Below are positions 7,276 through 15,626 of a stretch of 16,505 nucleotides of DNA, in pieces. The stretch lies in NCBI GenBank assembly GCA_964533185.1, contig CAZHLD010000071.1, forward strand, positions 1 through 16,505. The letters run 5' to 3'. Below the pieces are notes generated by a model, which worked only from the letters and a program-made list of their open reading frames with translations, did no database searches and was not told the DNA's origin. Position numbers and translations under genes: made by a program. Origin of the DNA: CAZHLD01 sp964533185. GTDB taxonomy: Bacteria; Acidobacteriota; Terriglobia; Acidiferrales; UBA7541. Each line of letters begins with the position of its first letter. Position 1 is the stretch's first letter.

Positions 7276-7280
7276 CAGCT

Positions 7281-10012
7281 TTGCGGATTCGCATTTCCCG
7301 TGGGTTTTGGTCCTCGCGCTTTGGCCTGACGCTGCTATGTCTTCTTCTTCTGACGTTTGTCGCCAGCGCAGGCATGTTTGCCTACTCCTACGTCTCCTAC
7401 GCGCGCATGATCGATGCGCGCCTGGCCGGCCAGGTCAGCCAAAACACCGCGCGCGTTTACACTGCCCCCGGCCGCATCTTCGTCGGCCAGAACATCACGC
7501 CCAAAAACCTGGCCGCTTATCTAACCCGTTCCGGCTACACCGAAGCGCCCATCGAAGGTACTCCCGGCCGGTTCGAGCTGTCCGCTTCGAGCTTGATCAT
7601 CCGCACTTCGGAAAGCTCTTTCTTCAACGGGGAAAACGCACTCCGTGTGGACTTCGCCGGCAATGAAATCCGCCAGATTCGTTCCCTCAGTGACAACGCC
7701 GCCGTCTACAGCGCTGAGATTGAGCCCGAGCTGCTGACCAATCTCTTCGACAGCTCGCGCGAGAAGCGCCGCCCGGTGCGCTTCGAAGACCTGCCGAAAG
7801 TCCTGGTGGATGCCCTGCTCTCTGCCGAAGACAAGCGCTTCTTCGATCACTCGGGCTTTGATCCCATTCGCATGCTCGGCGCGGCCTGGGTGGACCTTCG
7901 CAGGGGAGAAGCGGCCCAGGGCGCAAGCACGCTCACCCAGCAACTGGCGCGCAGCTTCTTTTTCACGCGCGAGCGCACCCTGCGGCGCAAGCTCGCCGAA
8001 TTGATGGTCGCGCTTCAGCTGGAACGCCGCTTCAACAAGCAGGAGATTTTCGAGTTCTACGCCAACGAAATCTACCTGGGCAACCGCGGCAGCTTTGCCA
8101 TTCACGGCTTCGGCGAAGCCGCGCTGGCTTATTTCGGCAAAGACGTTCGCGACCTGAACCTCAGCGAGGCCGCCTTTCTGGCCGGGATCATCCGCGCTCC
8201 CAACCGCTACTCTTCTTCCTACCGCAAGCCGGAGCGTGCCGCTGAAGCCCGCGACCGCGTCCTCAAGCTTATGGTCGAAAACCGTGCCATCACGGCCGAA
8301 CAGGCCGAAGCCACACGCAAGCAGCGCCTGCGCCTGGTCGCCGGCTCCGTGGACGCCGGCGGCGCTCCCTATTTCGTGGACATGGTCAAGGACCACCTCC
8401 TCGACCGCTTCACCGAAGCTGAGTTGCTCTCCGAAAGTTTCCGCATCTACACCACGCTCGACCCGGCCTTGCAGCGTGCCGCCATCCAGGCCGTGGACAT
8501 CGGCATGAAGAATGTAGACACGCTGCTCGCTCGTCGGTATGCCGCCTGGCGCAAAAAGGGCGATATGACCCAGGCTCAGGTGGCGATGGTGGCGCTCGAT
8601 CCCCGCACCGGCGAAATCCGCGCCCTCGTGGGCGGCCGCGACTACGGCCAGAGCCAGCTCAACCGCGCCCTCGCCCGCCGCCAGCCCGGCTCGGTCTTCA
8701 AACCCTTCGTTTACGCCGCTGCGTTCAGCGACGCTGTAGATGGCGTCGGTCCCATCGTCACGCCGGTCACCACCGTCGTGGACGAACCGACGACCTTCTA
8801 CTTCGAGGACAAGGAGTACACGCCCAATAATTACGGCGCTGATTTTCGCGGCACCGTCACTCTCCGCGAGGCCTTGACGCGCTCTCTCAACGTCGCCACG
8901 GTCAAGGTGGCCGAGCTGGTNNNNNNNNNNNNNNNNNNNNNNNNNNNNNNNNNNNNNNNNNNNNNNNNNNNNNNNNNNNNNNNNNNNNNNNNNNNNNNNN
9001 NNNNNNNNNNNNNNNNNNNNGCGAGGCCTTGACGCGCTCTCTCAACGTCGCCACGGTCAAGGTGGCCGAGCTGGTCGGCTACGGCCGCGTCGTCGAGGTG
9101 GGTCGCCGCATGGGGCTCGACCCCAGCATTCAGCCCACCCCTGCCGTCGCCCTGGGTGCCTATGAGATGACCCCGCTCGAAGTCGCCGCCGGTTACTCGG
9201 CCTTTGCCGATAATGGCCAGCGCGCCGAGCCCCTGTATCTCCGCAGTGTGGTCAGCGCGCAGGGCCACGTGCTGGAGCGCACGTCGCCGCGCACTCGGCC
9301 AGCGCTCGACCCGCGGGTGGCTTACATCGTCACCAACATCCTTGAGGACGTCGTCAATCGCGGCACTGGCGCCAGCGTCCGCGCCCGCGGCTTCACCGCA
9401 CCGGCCGCAGGCAAGACGGGCACTTCGCACGACGGCTGGTTCGCCGGCTACACCTCGAACTTGCTTTGTGTCGTCTGGGTTGGCTTCGACGACAACCGTG
9501 AGCTGCGCCTTCCCGGCTCTTCATCGGCAGCGCCTATCTGGGCGGAGTTCATGAAACGCGCCGTCACCTTGCCTGGATACAGCAACCCGCAGCCCTTCAC
9601 GCCGCCTGATGGCGTTGCCGTTGTCTTGATCGACCCGCGAACCTTGCTACTGGCATCGCCGGCCTGCCCCGAAAGCCGGAATGAAGTCTTCATCAGCGGG
9701 ACCGAGCCAACTGAAGTCTGCGGTTCTCCGGGAGGGCGCGCGAACTCGCAGTCGGCGCCGGCATCCATTCTGTCCGGCATCTTTGGCGGCTCTCAGCCGA
9801 ACACAGAACAGCCTGCGAATGGAGCAGGTTCCGCATCATCCGTCCGCGGACCACTCTCAGAGCGTCCGCAGCCTCCTGCGGTAGGCGCAGGAAAGCCGGG
9901 TCAGACTGCCGGCCAGGCGCCTCCGGCCAAGGAACCGGAGAAAAAGCAAGGCATCCTTCAGCGCATTTTTGGTATCTTCGGAGATAAGAAGAAGAAGGAG
10001 GCGCGCCCCTAG
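7281..10012 (+). CDS. mrcB: bifunctional penicillin-binding protein, PBP1B type
   Basis: Class A PBP that polymerises lipid II and cross-links peptidoglycan on the outer face of the inner membrane. After removal of the artefact at 8866-9075 it has 858 residues: a short cytoplasmic end, an anchor helix at about 14-34, a UB2H-like domain at about 55-145 (VYTAPGRIF, LTRSGYTEAP), then the GT51 domain with catalytic E183 in EDKRFFDH and QGASTLTQQLAR (213-224). The transpeptidase domain has S471-x2-K in PGSVFKPF, S535-L-N537 and K660-T-G. The UB2H-like region argues for PBP1B over PBP1A. The tail from about residue 740 is Pro/Gly/Ser-rich and ends in a basic segment with IFGIFG between lysine clusters. 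It starts at TTG with a strong Shine-Dalgarno sequence; the TPR gene follows after 24 bases. Confidence 0.93.
8866..9075. other. assembly gap 2 (100 N at 8921-9020) with 55-base duplication, inside the PBP1B gene
   Basis: Bases 8866-8920 recur exactly at 9021-9075. Collapsing them reads SLNVATVKVAELVGYGR without interruption, so the apparent split of the transpeptidase domain just after its SLN motif is artificial. Confidence 0.95.
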
Positions 10013-10036
10013 CTGCGCCCTCCTCGGGGTGATTCC

Positions 10037-10870
10037 ATGATCCGTCGGCTTGCCCTCCTGCTCTCCTCGATTACTCTGCTCATTCCAGTTTGCAGTTTCT
10101 CTGCGCCCCAGAGCCAGCCGCAGCAGCCGGCCGCGCAGCCGCAGCTTCCCCTGTCGAAGGATCCTCAAAAGCAGCGCGAGTTTGACGAAACCCGCGCCAA
10201 CATCCTGATGGCGCGCAAGCAGTATTCAGAGGCAATTCCTATTTATCTCCGGCTCCTCCAGCAGGAGAAAGACTTGCGCCGCAAGGCCTTGCTTTACAAC
10301 CGCATCGGCATCGCCTATCAGCAGCAGGGAATGTTTGCTCCCGCCAAGCGCAACTACGACCGCGCCGTCAAAGCCGATCGCACAAACGCCAGCGCGGTGA
10401 ATAATCTGGGCACGGTTCACTACCAGAACAAAAAGTATAAGAAGGCCATTCAGTTCTATAAGAAGGCTCTCACCATTGACCCAAATCTTGCGCCCGTTTA
10501 CAGCAACCTCGGCTACGCCTATTTCGCCGATAAGCAGTACGAGCTGGCCATGGATACGCTTCGCCATGCCCTCGAGATCGACCCGGCCGTCTTCGACCAT
10601 GGCTCCAGCACCGGCTCGCTGCTCCAGGACCGCTCGGTCACCAACCGCGGTTTCTTCTACTTCCTGCTGGCCAAGTCCTTCGCCACTTCCGGCAACGCCG
10701 AGCGCTGCGCCCACTACCTCCGCAAGGCCCGCGACGAAGGTTACGCCCAGTTCACCTCGGCTGCCACTGACCCGGCCTTCGCTGCCGTCCGCCAGGACCC
10801 GCTCGTCCGCGAGATCCTGCAATTGGCTGACACGACTTCCACTGCTCCTCCAGCGCCGCCCGAAATTTAG
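10037..10870 (+). CDS. exported tetratricopeptide-repeat protein
   Basis: A 277-residue protein with a signal peptide (MIRRLALLLSSITLLIPVC, likely cut after SFSA near residue 23), a Gln/Pro-rich linker to about 40, and a TPR solenoid. Clear repeats lie at about 84-117 (YNRIGIAYQQQGMFAPAKRN), 118-151 (NNLGTVHYQNKKYKKAIQFY) and 152-185 (SNLGYAYFADKQYELAMDTL), with a weaker one at 204-235 and a possible degenerate one at 50-80. C19 is not in a good lipobox (IPVC), so a soluble periplasmic protein is more likely than a lipoprotein. TPRs mediate protein contacts; no catalytic motif is seen. It starts 24 bases after the PBP1B stop, with only GGGGTG as a modest ribosome site, so it should be co-transcribed and may partner PBP1B. 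Confidence 0.85.
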   Translation: MIRRLALLLSSITLLIPVCSFSAPQSQPQQPAAQPQLPLSKDPQKQREFDETRANILMARKQYSEAIPIYLRLLQQEKDLRRKALLYNRIGIAYQQQGMFAPAKRNYDRAVKADRTNASAVNNLGTVHYQNKKYKKAIQFYKKALTIDPNLAPVYSNLGYAYFADKQYELAMDTLRHALEIDPAVFDHGSSTGSLLQDRSVTNRGFFYFLLAKSFATSGNAERCAHYLRKARDEGYAQFTSAATDPAFAAVRQDPLVREILQLADTTSTAPPAPPEI

Positions 10871-10901
10871 TAGCATCCGCGCTCACCTCCTCGCGTTTTG
10901 C

Positions 10902-10907
10902 TACAAT
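10902..10907 (+). promoter_or_regulatory. candidate -10 (TACAAT) before nfeD
   Basis: TACAAT matches the -10 consensus at five of six positions and ends nine bases before ATG 10917. Transcription from it would start close to the start codon. No -35 is evident, and the nearby AGGTGG can serve as a ribosome site for read-through mRNA. Confidence 0.25.
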
Positions 10908-10916
10908 AGAGGTGGA

Positions 10917-12457
10917 ATGATGAAGCGATCCGTCACCATCGCGCGCTGGCTGCTTCTGGGCGGCTCTCTTTGCGCCCTGCTCTTGCTGGTGCCACTTGCT
11001 TCCTCGCCCCACCCAAAGGCACCTCAATCCGCCGCAGTCTCTTCTCCCACAACCCCGCTGGTCATCGAGATGCGCATCAATGGCGCCATCATGCCGCTTC
11101 CGGCCGAGTTCATCGTCGGCGGCATTGACGAAGCCGCGCGCCGCGGCGCCAGCCTGGTCCTCATCACGCTGAATACGCCCGGCGGGCTGGACGACTCCAT
11201 GCGCGGCATTATCCAGCGCATCATCAGCTCGCCTGTGCCGGTCGTCGTCTATGTGGCCCCGGCCGGGTCGCGCGCTGCTTCGGCGGGCTTCTTCATTCTT
11301 CTTTCGGCCGACGTAGCGGCCATGGCCCCGGGCACCGCCACAGGTGCTTCTACGCCGATTTTTGTGATTGGCGGCTCGCCCATAAACATCGACGAAACGC
11401 TTCGCCGCAAGGCCACCAATGATGCCTCCGCCTACATCCGCAGCATTGCCGCCAGGCGCGGCCGCAATGTCGAGCTGGCAGAGAAGGCAGTCACAGAAGC
11501 CAAGGCATTCAGCGAAAAGGAAGCGCTGGACGGCAAGCTGATTGACCTGGTTGCCGCAAACACGGACGACCTGCTGGCCAGGCTCGATGGCCGCACCGTT
11601 ACGCTCTTTGACGGCAACCGCGTGACACTGGCGCTGAAAGGGGCCACGCGCGAGCAGGTGGCCATGACCACCCGCCAGCGCTGGCTCGGCAAAATCGCCC
11701 AGCCGGACATTTTGTTCATCTTGCTCATCATCGGCGTCTTGGGCCTGTACGCCGAGTTCAGTCATCCGGGACTGATCGTCCCCGGAGTGATCGGCGTCGT
11801 CTCGCTGGTGCTCATGTTGGTTGCCGTTCAGGTGCTACCGGTCAACGCGATTGGCGTCCTTCTGATTCTGCTGGCGATTGGCCTGTTCATCCTCGAAGCC
11901 AAGTATACTAGCCACGGCCTGCTGGGGATTGGAGGAGCCGGGGTCATGGTCNNNNNNNNNNNNNNNNNNNNNNNNNNNNNNNNNNNNNNNNNNNNNNNNN
12001 NNNNNNNNNNNNNNNNNNNNNNNNNNNNNNNNNNNNNNNNNNNNNNNNNNNAGCCAAGTATACTAGCCACGGCCTGCTGGGGATTGGAGGAGCCGGGGTC
12101 ATGGTCATGGGGGCGCTCTTCCTGATTCGCTCGCCGCTCACCGGCGCGGGCGTGAGTCTGGGCACCGCGCTCGGAGTAACTATCCCCTTCGCCGCTGTCA
12201 CGATTTTCCTGATGCGACTGGTGTTGCGCTCCTTCCGGTGGAAGCAGTCCACCGGCCTTGAAGAGCTGGTCGGACAAGTTGCCGAGGTCACCGAGGCGAT
12301 TCACGGTGGCTCAGAGGCCGCCTCCGCCCGGCCCGGGATGGTGTTCGTTCATGGCGAGCTGTGGCGCGCGGTCGCTTTGGAGCAGGTGCCCAAGGGAGCC
12401 CGCGTCCGTGTTGTCCGCGTGGAAGGGCTCACGCTGCATGTGAAGCCGGTGGAATAG
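10917..12457 (+). CDS. NfeD-family membrane serine protease (long form, NfeD1b type)
   Basis: After removal of the artefact at 11897-12106 it has 461 residues. It comprises a signal/anchor helix at about 10-28, a ClpP-class (SppA-like) periplasmic protease domain at about 45-230, four or five membrane helices in about 265-385 (ILFILLIIGVLGLYAEFSHPG onwards), and a C-terminal NfeD OB-fold domain (TGLEELVGQVAEVTEAI to the end). The probable catalytic dyad is S122 in AASAGFF and K165 in RRKATNDASAYIRS; LNTPGG at about 86-91 is the usual substrate-strand loop. In archaeal relatives this protease cleaves the C-terminus of the partner stomatin, and the slipin gene follows here after 58 bases. Two ATGs overlap at 10917 and 10920. 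AGGTGG is only one base from the first, so the second may be used. The gap to the TPR gene is 46 bases. Confidence 0.9.
11897..12106. other. assembly gap 3 (100 N at 11952-12051) with 55-base duplication, inside nfeD
   Basis: Bases 11897-11951 recur exactly at 12052-12106. Collapsing gives GGAGVMVMGALFLIRSP in one frame, joining the membrane region to the OB-fold domain. Confidence 0.95.
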
Positions 12458-12515
12458 GTACGGAACTGGGATCGGATTCAAATCGGGCGGGTGCCCGAAA
12501 GAAAAGGAGATTGCC

Positions 12516-13280
12516 ATGGGGTTCCCCTTTGGATGGTTGATTGGTCTGCTGGTGGTACTGATTTGGTTCTGGAATTCGCTCTACATCATCAAGGAATGGG
12601 AGCGCGGGGTGGTGCTTCGTCTGGGCCGGATGCAGCCGCACGCCAAGCCGGCCGGTCTGCGCCTGGTCTTCTGGCCAATCGAAGTGCTCTACCGCATGCC
12701 ACTGCGTATCGAGACGCTCGACGTGCCTCCGCAGGACATCATCACTCGCGACAACGTGTCGGCAAAGGTCAACGCGGTCTGCTACTTTCGTGTCGTCGAT
12801 GCCAATCTTGCCCTTTCGCAGGTGCAGAACTACCTCTACGCCACTTCGCAGCTCGCCCAAACCACGCTCCGCAGTATCGTCGGCCAGTTCGAGCTCGACG
12901 AGATCCTTTCCGAGCGCGATAAAGTAAATGCCAAGCTGCAAATCATCCTTGACCAGGATACCGAGCCGTGGGGTATCAAGGTAACCAAAGTGGAAGTCAA
13001 ACAGGTGGATATTCCGGAGACGATGCAGCGAGCCATCGCCCGTCAGGCCGAGGCCGAGCGCGAGCGACGCGCCAAAGTCATCCACGCTGATGGAGAGTTC
13101 CAGGCCTCCGCCAAACTCGCCGAGGCAGCGAAAATACTCGAGACTCAGCCCACCGCAATCCAGCTCCGCTATCTGCAGACGCTCACGGAGATCGGCGTGG
13201 AAAAGAATACAACCGTGGTTTTTCCGCTGCCGATTGATATCATTAGCCTGTGGGCGAAGAGCATGAGCGCGGGGAAGTGA
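12516..13280 (+). CDS. slipin (stomatin-like SPFH/band-7 protein)
   Basis: A 254-residue membrane-scaffold protein. One N-terminal hydrophobic hairpin or helix lies at about 5-24 (FGWLIGLLVVLIWFW) and the SPFH domain at about 25-185 (EWERGVVLRLGRM, TLDVPPQDIITRDNVSAKVNAV, TTLRSIVGQFELDEILSERD, WGIKVTKVEVKQVDIPETMQRAI). An Ala/Glu/Arg-rich coiled coil follows at about 180-215, then a hydrophobic end VVFPLPIDIISLW. In archaeal NfeD-stomatin pairs the protease cuts such a hydrophobic C-terminus, so this segment is the probable substrate of the upstream NfeD. HflC/HflK is less likely because the gene is single and next to nfeD. ATG 12516 has AGGAGA at 12505-12510. The SPOR gene begins three bases after the stop. 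Confidence 0.92.
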   Translation: MGFPFGWLIGLLVVLIWFWNSLYIIKEWERGVVLRLGRMQPHAKPAGLRLVFWPIEVLYRMPLRIETLDVPPQDIITRDNVSAKVNAVCYFRVVDANLALSQVQNYLYATSQLAQTTLRSIVGQFELDEILSERDKVNAKLQIILDQDTEPWGIKVTKVEVKQVDIPETMQRAIARQAEAERERRAKVIHADGEFQASAKLAEAAKILETQPTAIQLRYLQTLTEIGVEKNTTVVFPLPIDIISLWAKSMSAGK

Positions 13281-13283
13281 TCC

Positions 13284-13910
13284 ATGTTTGAAGGACAAAA
13301 ACGCGGCGGGGGCGGCGACGTGGTGCTGGAAAGCCGGCATCTGGTTGGCCTATTTTTGATTTTTGTGGTCATGGCGGGACTGTTCTTCACCCTGGGCTGG
13401 GTGATGCGCGGCAGCCAGCAGGATGCGCAAGCAGACGGGATGGGGGCCCGTGGGGACGTCGCCCCGTCGAATCCGTCCGGTGCGACGACCAGCCCAACCA
13501 CGGACGCCAAGCCGCATTCCGATGTCGACATCTATCGTGCAGCGAAGCCAAAGAAGGCAGAACCGCGGGCGGAAAGGCCCGGCAAGACGCCGCCAGCCGG
13601 GGCAGGGAAGACGTCTCCGGCGTTACCGCTGGTGACGAAGAACGCGCCGGGACAATCGAGGGCGCTGCTGAACGCGCCGCTTATCCCGCGCGGTGCGATT
13701 GTGCTTCAGGTGGCCGCCGTGAAGAATGAACAGGATGCTCTGGCGCTGGCTCAGGCCCTGCGGGCCAAGAAGTTCCCGTCCTATGTACTCATGCCGGTAG
13801 GGGACTCCTACTACCGGGTTCAAGTCGGACCGTACGCCGACCAGCAATCGGCCAATCAGGCCCGGCGCGGTCTTGAGCAGCAGGGTTTCAAGGCCATCGT
13901 CAAGCGCTGA
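13284..13910 (+). CDS. SPOR-domain membrane protein
   Basis: A 208-residue bitopic protein: short cytoplasmic end, transmembrane helix at about 20-41 (LVGLFLIFVVMAGLFFTLGWV), a long Pro/Ala/Lys-rich periplasmic linker (about 42-132), and a C-terminal SPOR domain at about 138-208 (AIVLQVAAVKNEQDALALAQAL, SYYRVQVGPYADQQSANQARRGL). SPOR domains bind peptidoglycan strands stripped of stem peptides and take proteins such as FtsN and DamX to the division site. The layout is that of FtsN, but there is no specific FtsN essential-domain signature that I can identify. The ATG lies three bases after the slipin stop, and its ribosome site (GGGGAAG) lies inside the end of the slipin gene, so translation is probably coupled. 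Confidence 0.88.
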   Translation: MFEGQKRGGGGDVVLESRHLVGLFLIFVVMAGLFFTLGWVMRGSQQDAQADGMGARGDVAPSNPSGATTSPTTDAKPHSDVDIYRAAKPKKAEPRAERPGKTPPAGAGKTSPALPLVTKNAPGQSRALLNAPLIPRGAIVLQVAAVKNEQDALALAQALRAKKFPSYVLMPVGDSYYRVQVGPYADQQSANQARRGLEQQGFKAIVKR

Positions 13911-13938
13911 TGGCCTGCCCGATCTTTCGGCGCCCCCA

Positions 13939-15620
13939 ATGACCTTCTCGCGCCCCGTGCGCCTTGCTTGCGCGGTGCTTTCCGGCTTTGCGCTGGCCTG
14001 TGCGTTCCCCGCTTACGACTTCCCCATTCTCGGCTGGCTCTCTGTCGCCGGACTGATGCTGGCCTCGCTGGGCGCCTGCCCGCCTCAAGCTGCCCTCGGC
14101 GGCTTCCTCTATGGCGCTGCGTTCTACTTCACTACGGTGCCGTGGATTTACACGGTCATGCGCGTGCACGGTCATCTCGACCCGCCGGCCGCCCTGGGCG
14201 TACTTTCCGCGATGGTCGCCATTCTCTCTCTATTCACGGCGGCATTCGCTTGTGGCGTCGCATTCCTCGGACGACGCAGCACTTCGCTGGCTTGTAGTGC
14301 TGCGCCGTTCCTCTGGGTCACGCTCGAGCTGGGACGCACGCACATGCCGCACCTCGGCTTCCCCTGGANNNNNNNNNNNNNNNNNNNNNNNNNNNNNNNN
14401 NNNNNNNNNNNNNNNNNNNNNNNNNNNNNNNNNNNNNNNNNNNNNNNNNNNNNNNNNNNNNNNNNNNNTGGGTCACGCTCGAGCTGGGACGCACGCACAT
14501 GCCGCACCTCGGCTTCCCCTGGAACCTGCTTGGTTACACCGCGGCGCCCAGTCTGGCGATAGTTCAGTTGGCCTCGATCACCGGCATCTACGGCCTCTCA
14601 TTCCTCGTGGCCGCCTACAACGCGCTACTCGTCTGGGCCGTGAAGGCTTCCACAAAGACCCACCGCCGCCCTGTGGCGATTTTGGCAAGCGTGACGGTCG
14701 TGCTCGTCGTTGTGGCCGTGATCGGGCCGCGCATTGTCCCGCAGGAATCGCCCACCCATGTCGCCCGCCTGGTGCAGACCAACTTTCCGCAGTCCACCAG
14801 CTACCCTGCCGATTGGCTCGAACGCCATGCCGGCGAGCTGGACGAGCTCGAGCGCATCAGCCTCGCGCCGCCATTGTCTCAGCCGGCTTTGCTCATTTGG
14901 CCAGAAGTGCCGGCGCCCTTCTCGTTGCAAGACCCGCCCTTTGCCGAACGCGCCCAGCGGATCGCGCACGCTTGGAAGGGCCAGTTTCTTCTCGGCGTGG
15001 TGGATTGGAAACGCCAGCCAAATGGGCGTCTCGAGCCTTACAACAGCGCGGCGCTGCTCGGCGCGAACGGAAGCGTGCTCTTCCTCTATGATAAGATTCA
15101 CTTGGTGCCGTTCGGCGAGTACGTGCCGCTGCGCCAGTGGCTCACATTTGCAAAGAAGCTGACCGCGGACATCGGCGATTTTCACACGGGAACGCAATAC
15201 CGGGTTGCGGAGCTTCCCGGTGGCCGGGCTGGCGTGTTCATCTGTTACGAGGTAATTTTTCCCGGCGAAGTTCGCCGGTTTGTGGGCAACGGCGCAACGC
15301 TGCTGGTGAACCTCTCGAATGACGGCTGGTTTCTGGGTTCGGCGGCGCCGGCGCAGCATCTGGCTCAGGCGCGCGTGCGGGCCGTGGAAAATCGCCGCTG
15401 GTTGCTGCGCGGGACGAACACCGGCTATACGGTGTCCATTGATCCGTATGGCCGCACCATCGCGGAACTCGCACCCAACGTGCGCGGCGCGCTTGACGCG
15501 CCCTATGGCTTCCGCAGCGACCTGACGCTCTACGCTCGCTTTGGCGACTGGCTGGGGTGGCTCTGCGTCGTCTGCTCCGTGTTATTCTTGGGTGTGGCTC
15601 TTTTTCGCCGGCCCGGATGA
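13939..15620 (+). CDS. lnt: apolipoprotein N-acyltransferase
   Basis: Adds the third acyl chain to the N-terminal cysteine of lipoproteins in the inner membrane, the last step before outer-membrane sorting. After removal of the artefact at 14314-14523 it has 508 residues. The N-terminal half is a bundle of membrane helices (LSGFALACAFPAYDFPILGWL onwards, HLGFPWNLLGY) and the nitrilase-like periplasmic domain begins near residue 225, followed by a last C-terminal helix. The triad is E271 in IWPEVPAP, K334 in YDKIHLVPFGEYVPL and C384 in FICYEVIFPG, close to E267/K335/C387 of E. coli. ATG 13939 has no Shine-Dalgarno sequence. A GTG seven codons in and an in-frame ATG at 13873 inside the SPOR gene are alternatives, so the start is less sure than the gene. 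prfB follows after six bases. Confidence 0.94.
14314..14523. other. assembly gap 4 (100 N at 14369-14468) with 55-base duplication, inside lnt
   Basis: Bases 14314-14368 recur exactly at 14469-14523. Collapsing restores the family motif LGFPWNLLGY across the junction. Confidence 0.95.
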
Positions 15621-15626
15621 GGCATC

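Noticed and set aside
7521..8396. Long antisense open frame (291 codons) opposite the PBP1B gene
   Set aside because: It mirrors a coding sequence with strong family motifs; GC-rich genes commonly leave such open antisense frames and the translation shows no recognisable domain.
10037..10100. TPR protein as a lipoprotein using C19
   Set aside because: The residues before the cysteine (IPV) do not fit the lipobox; a cut after SFSA by the ordinary signal peptidase is more plausible.
10752..11765. Antisense open frame of 337 codons opposite the TPR and nfeD genes
   Set aside because: It spans two well-supported genes and the intergenic gap, has low-complexity Arg/Gly/Asp-rich sequence, and has no motif.
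12429..13340. Antisense open frame of 303 codons opposite slipin
   Set aside because: The plus strand encodes an unambiguous SPFH protein with a good ribosome site; the antisense product is His/Leu-rich with no domain.
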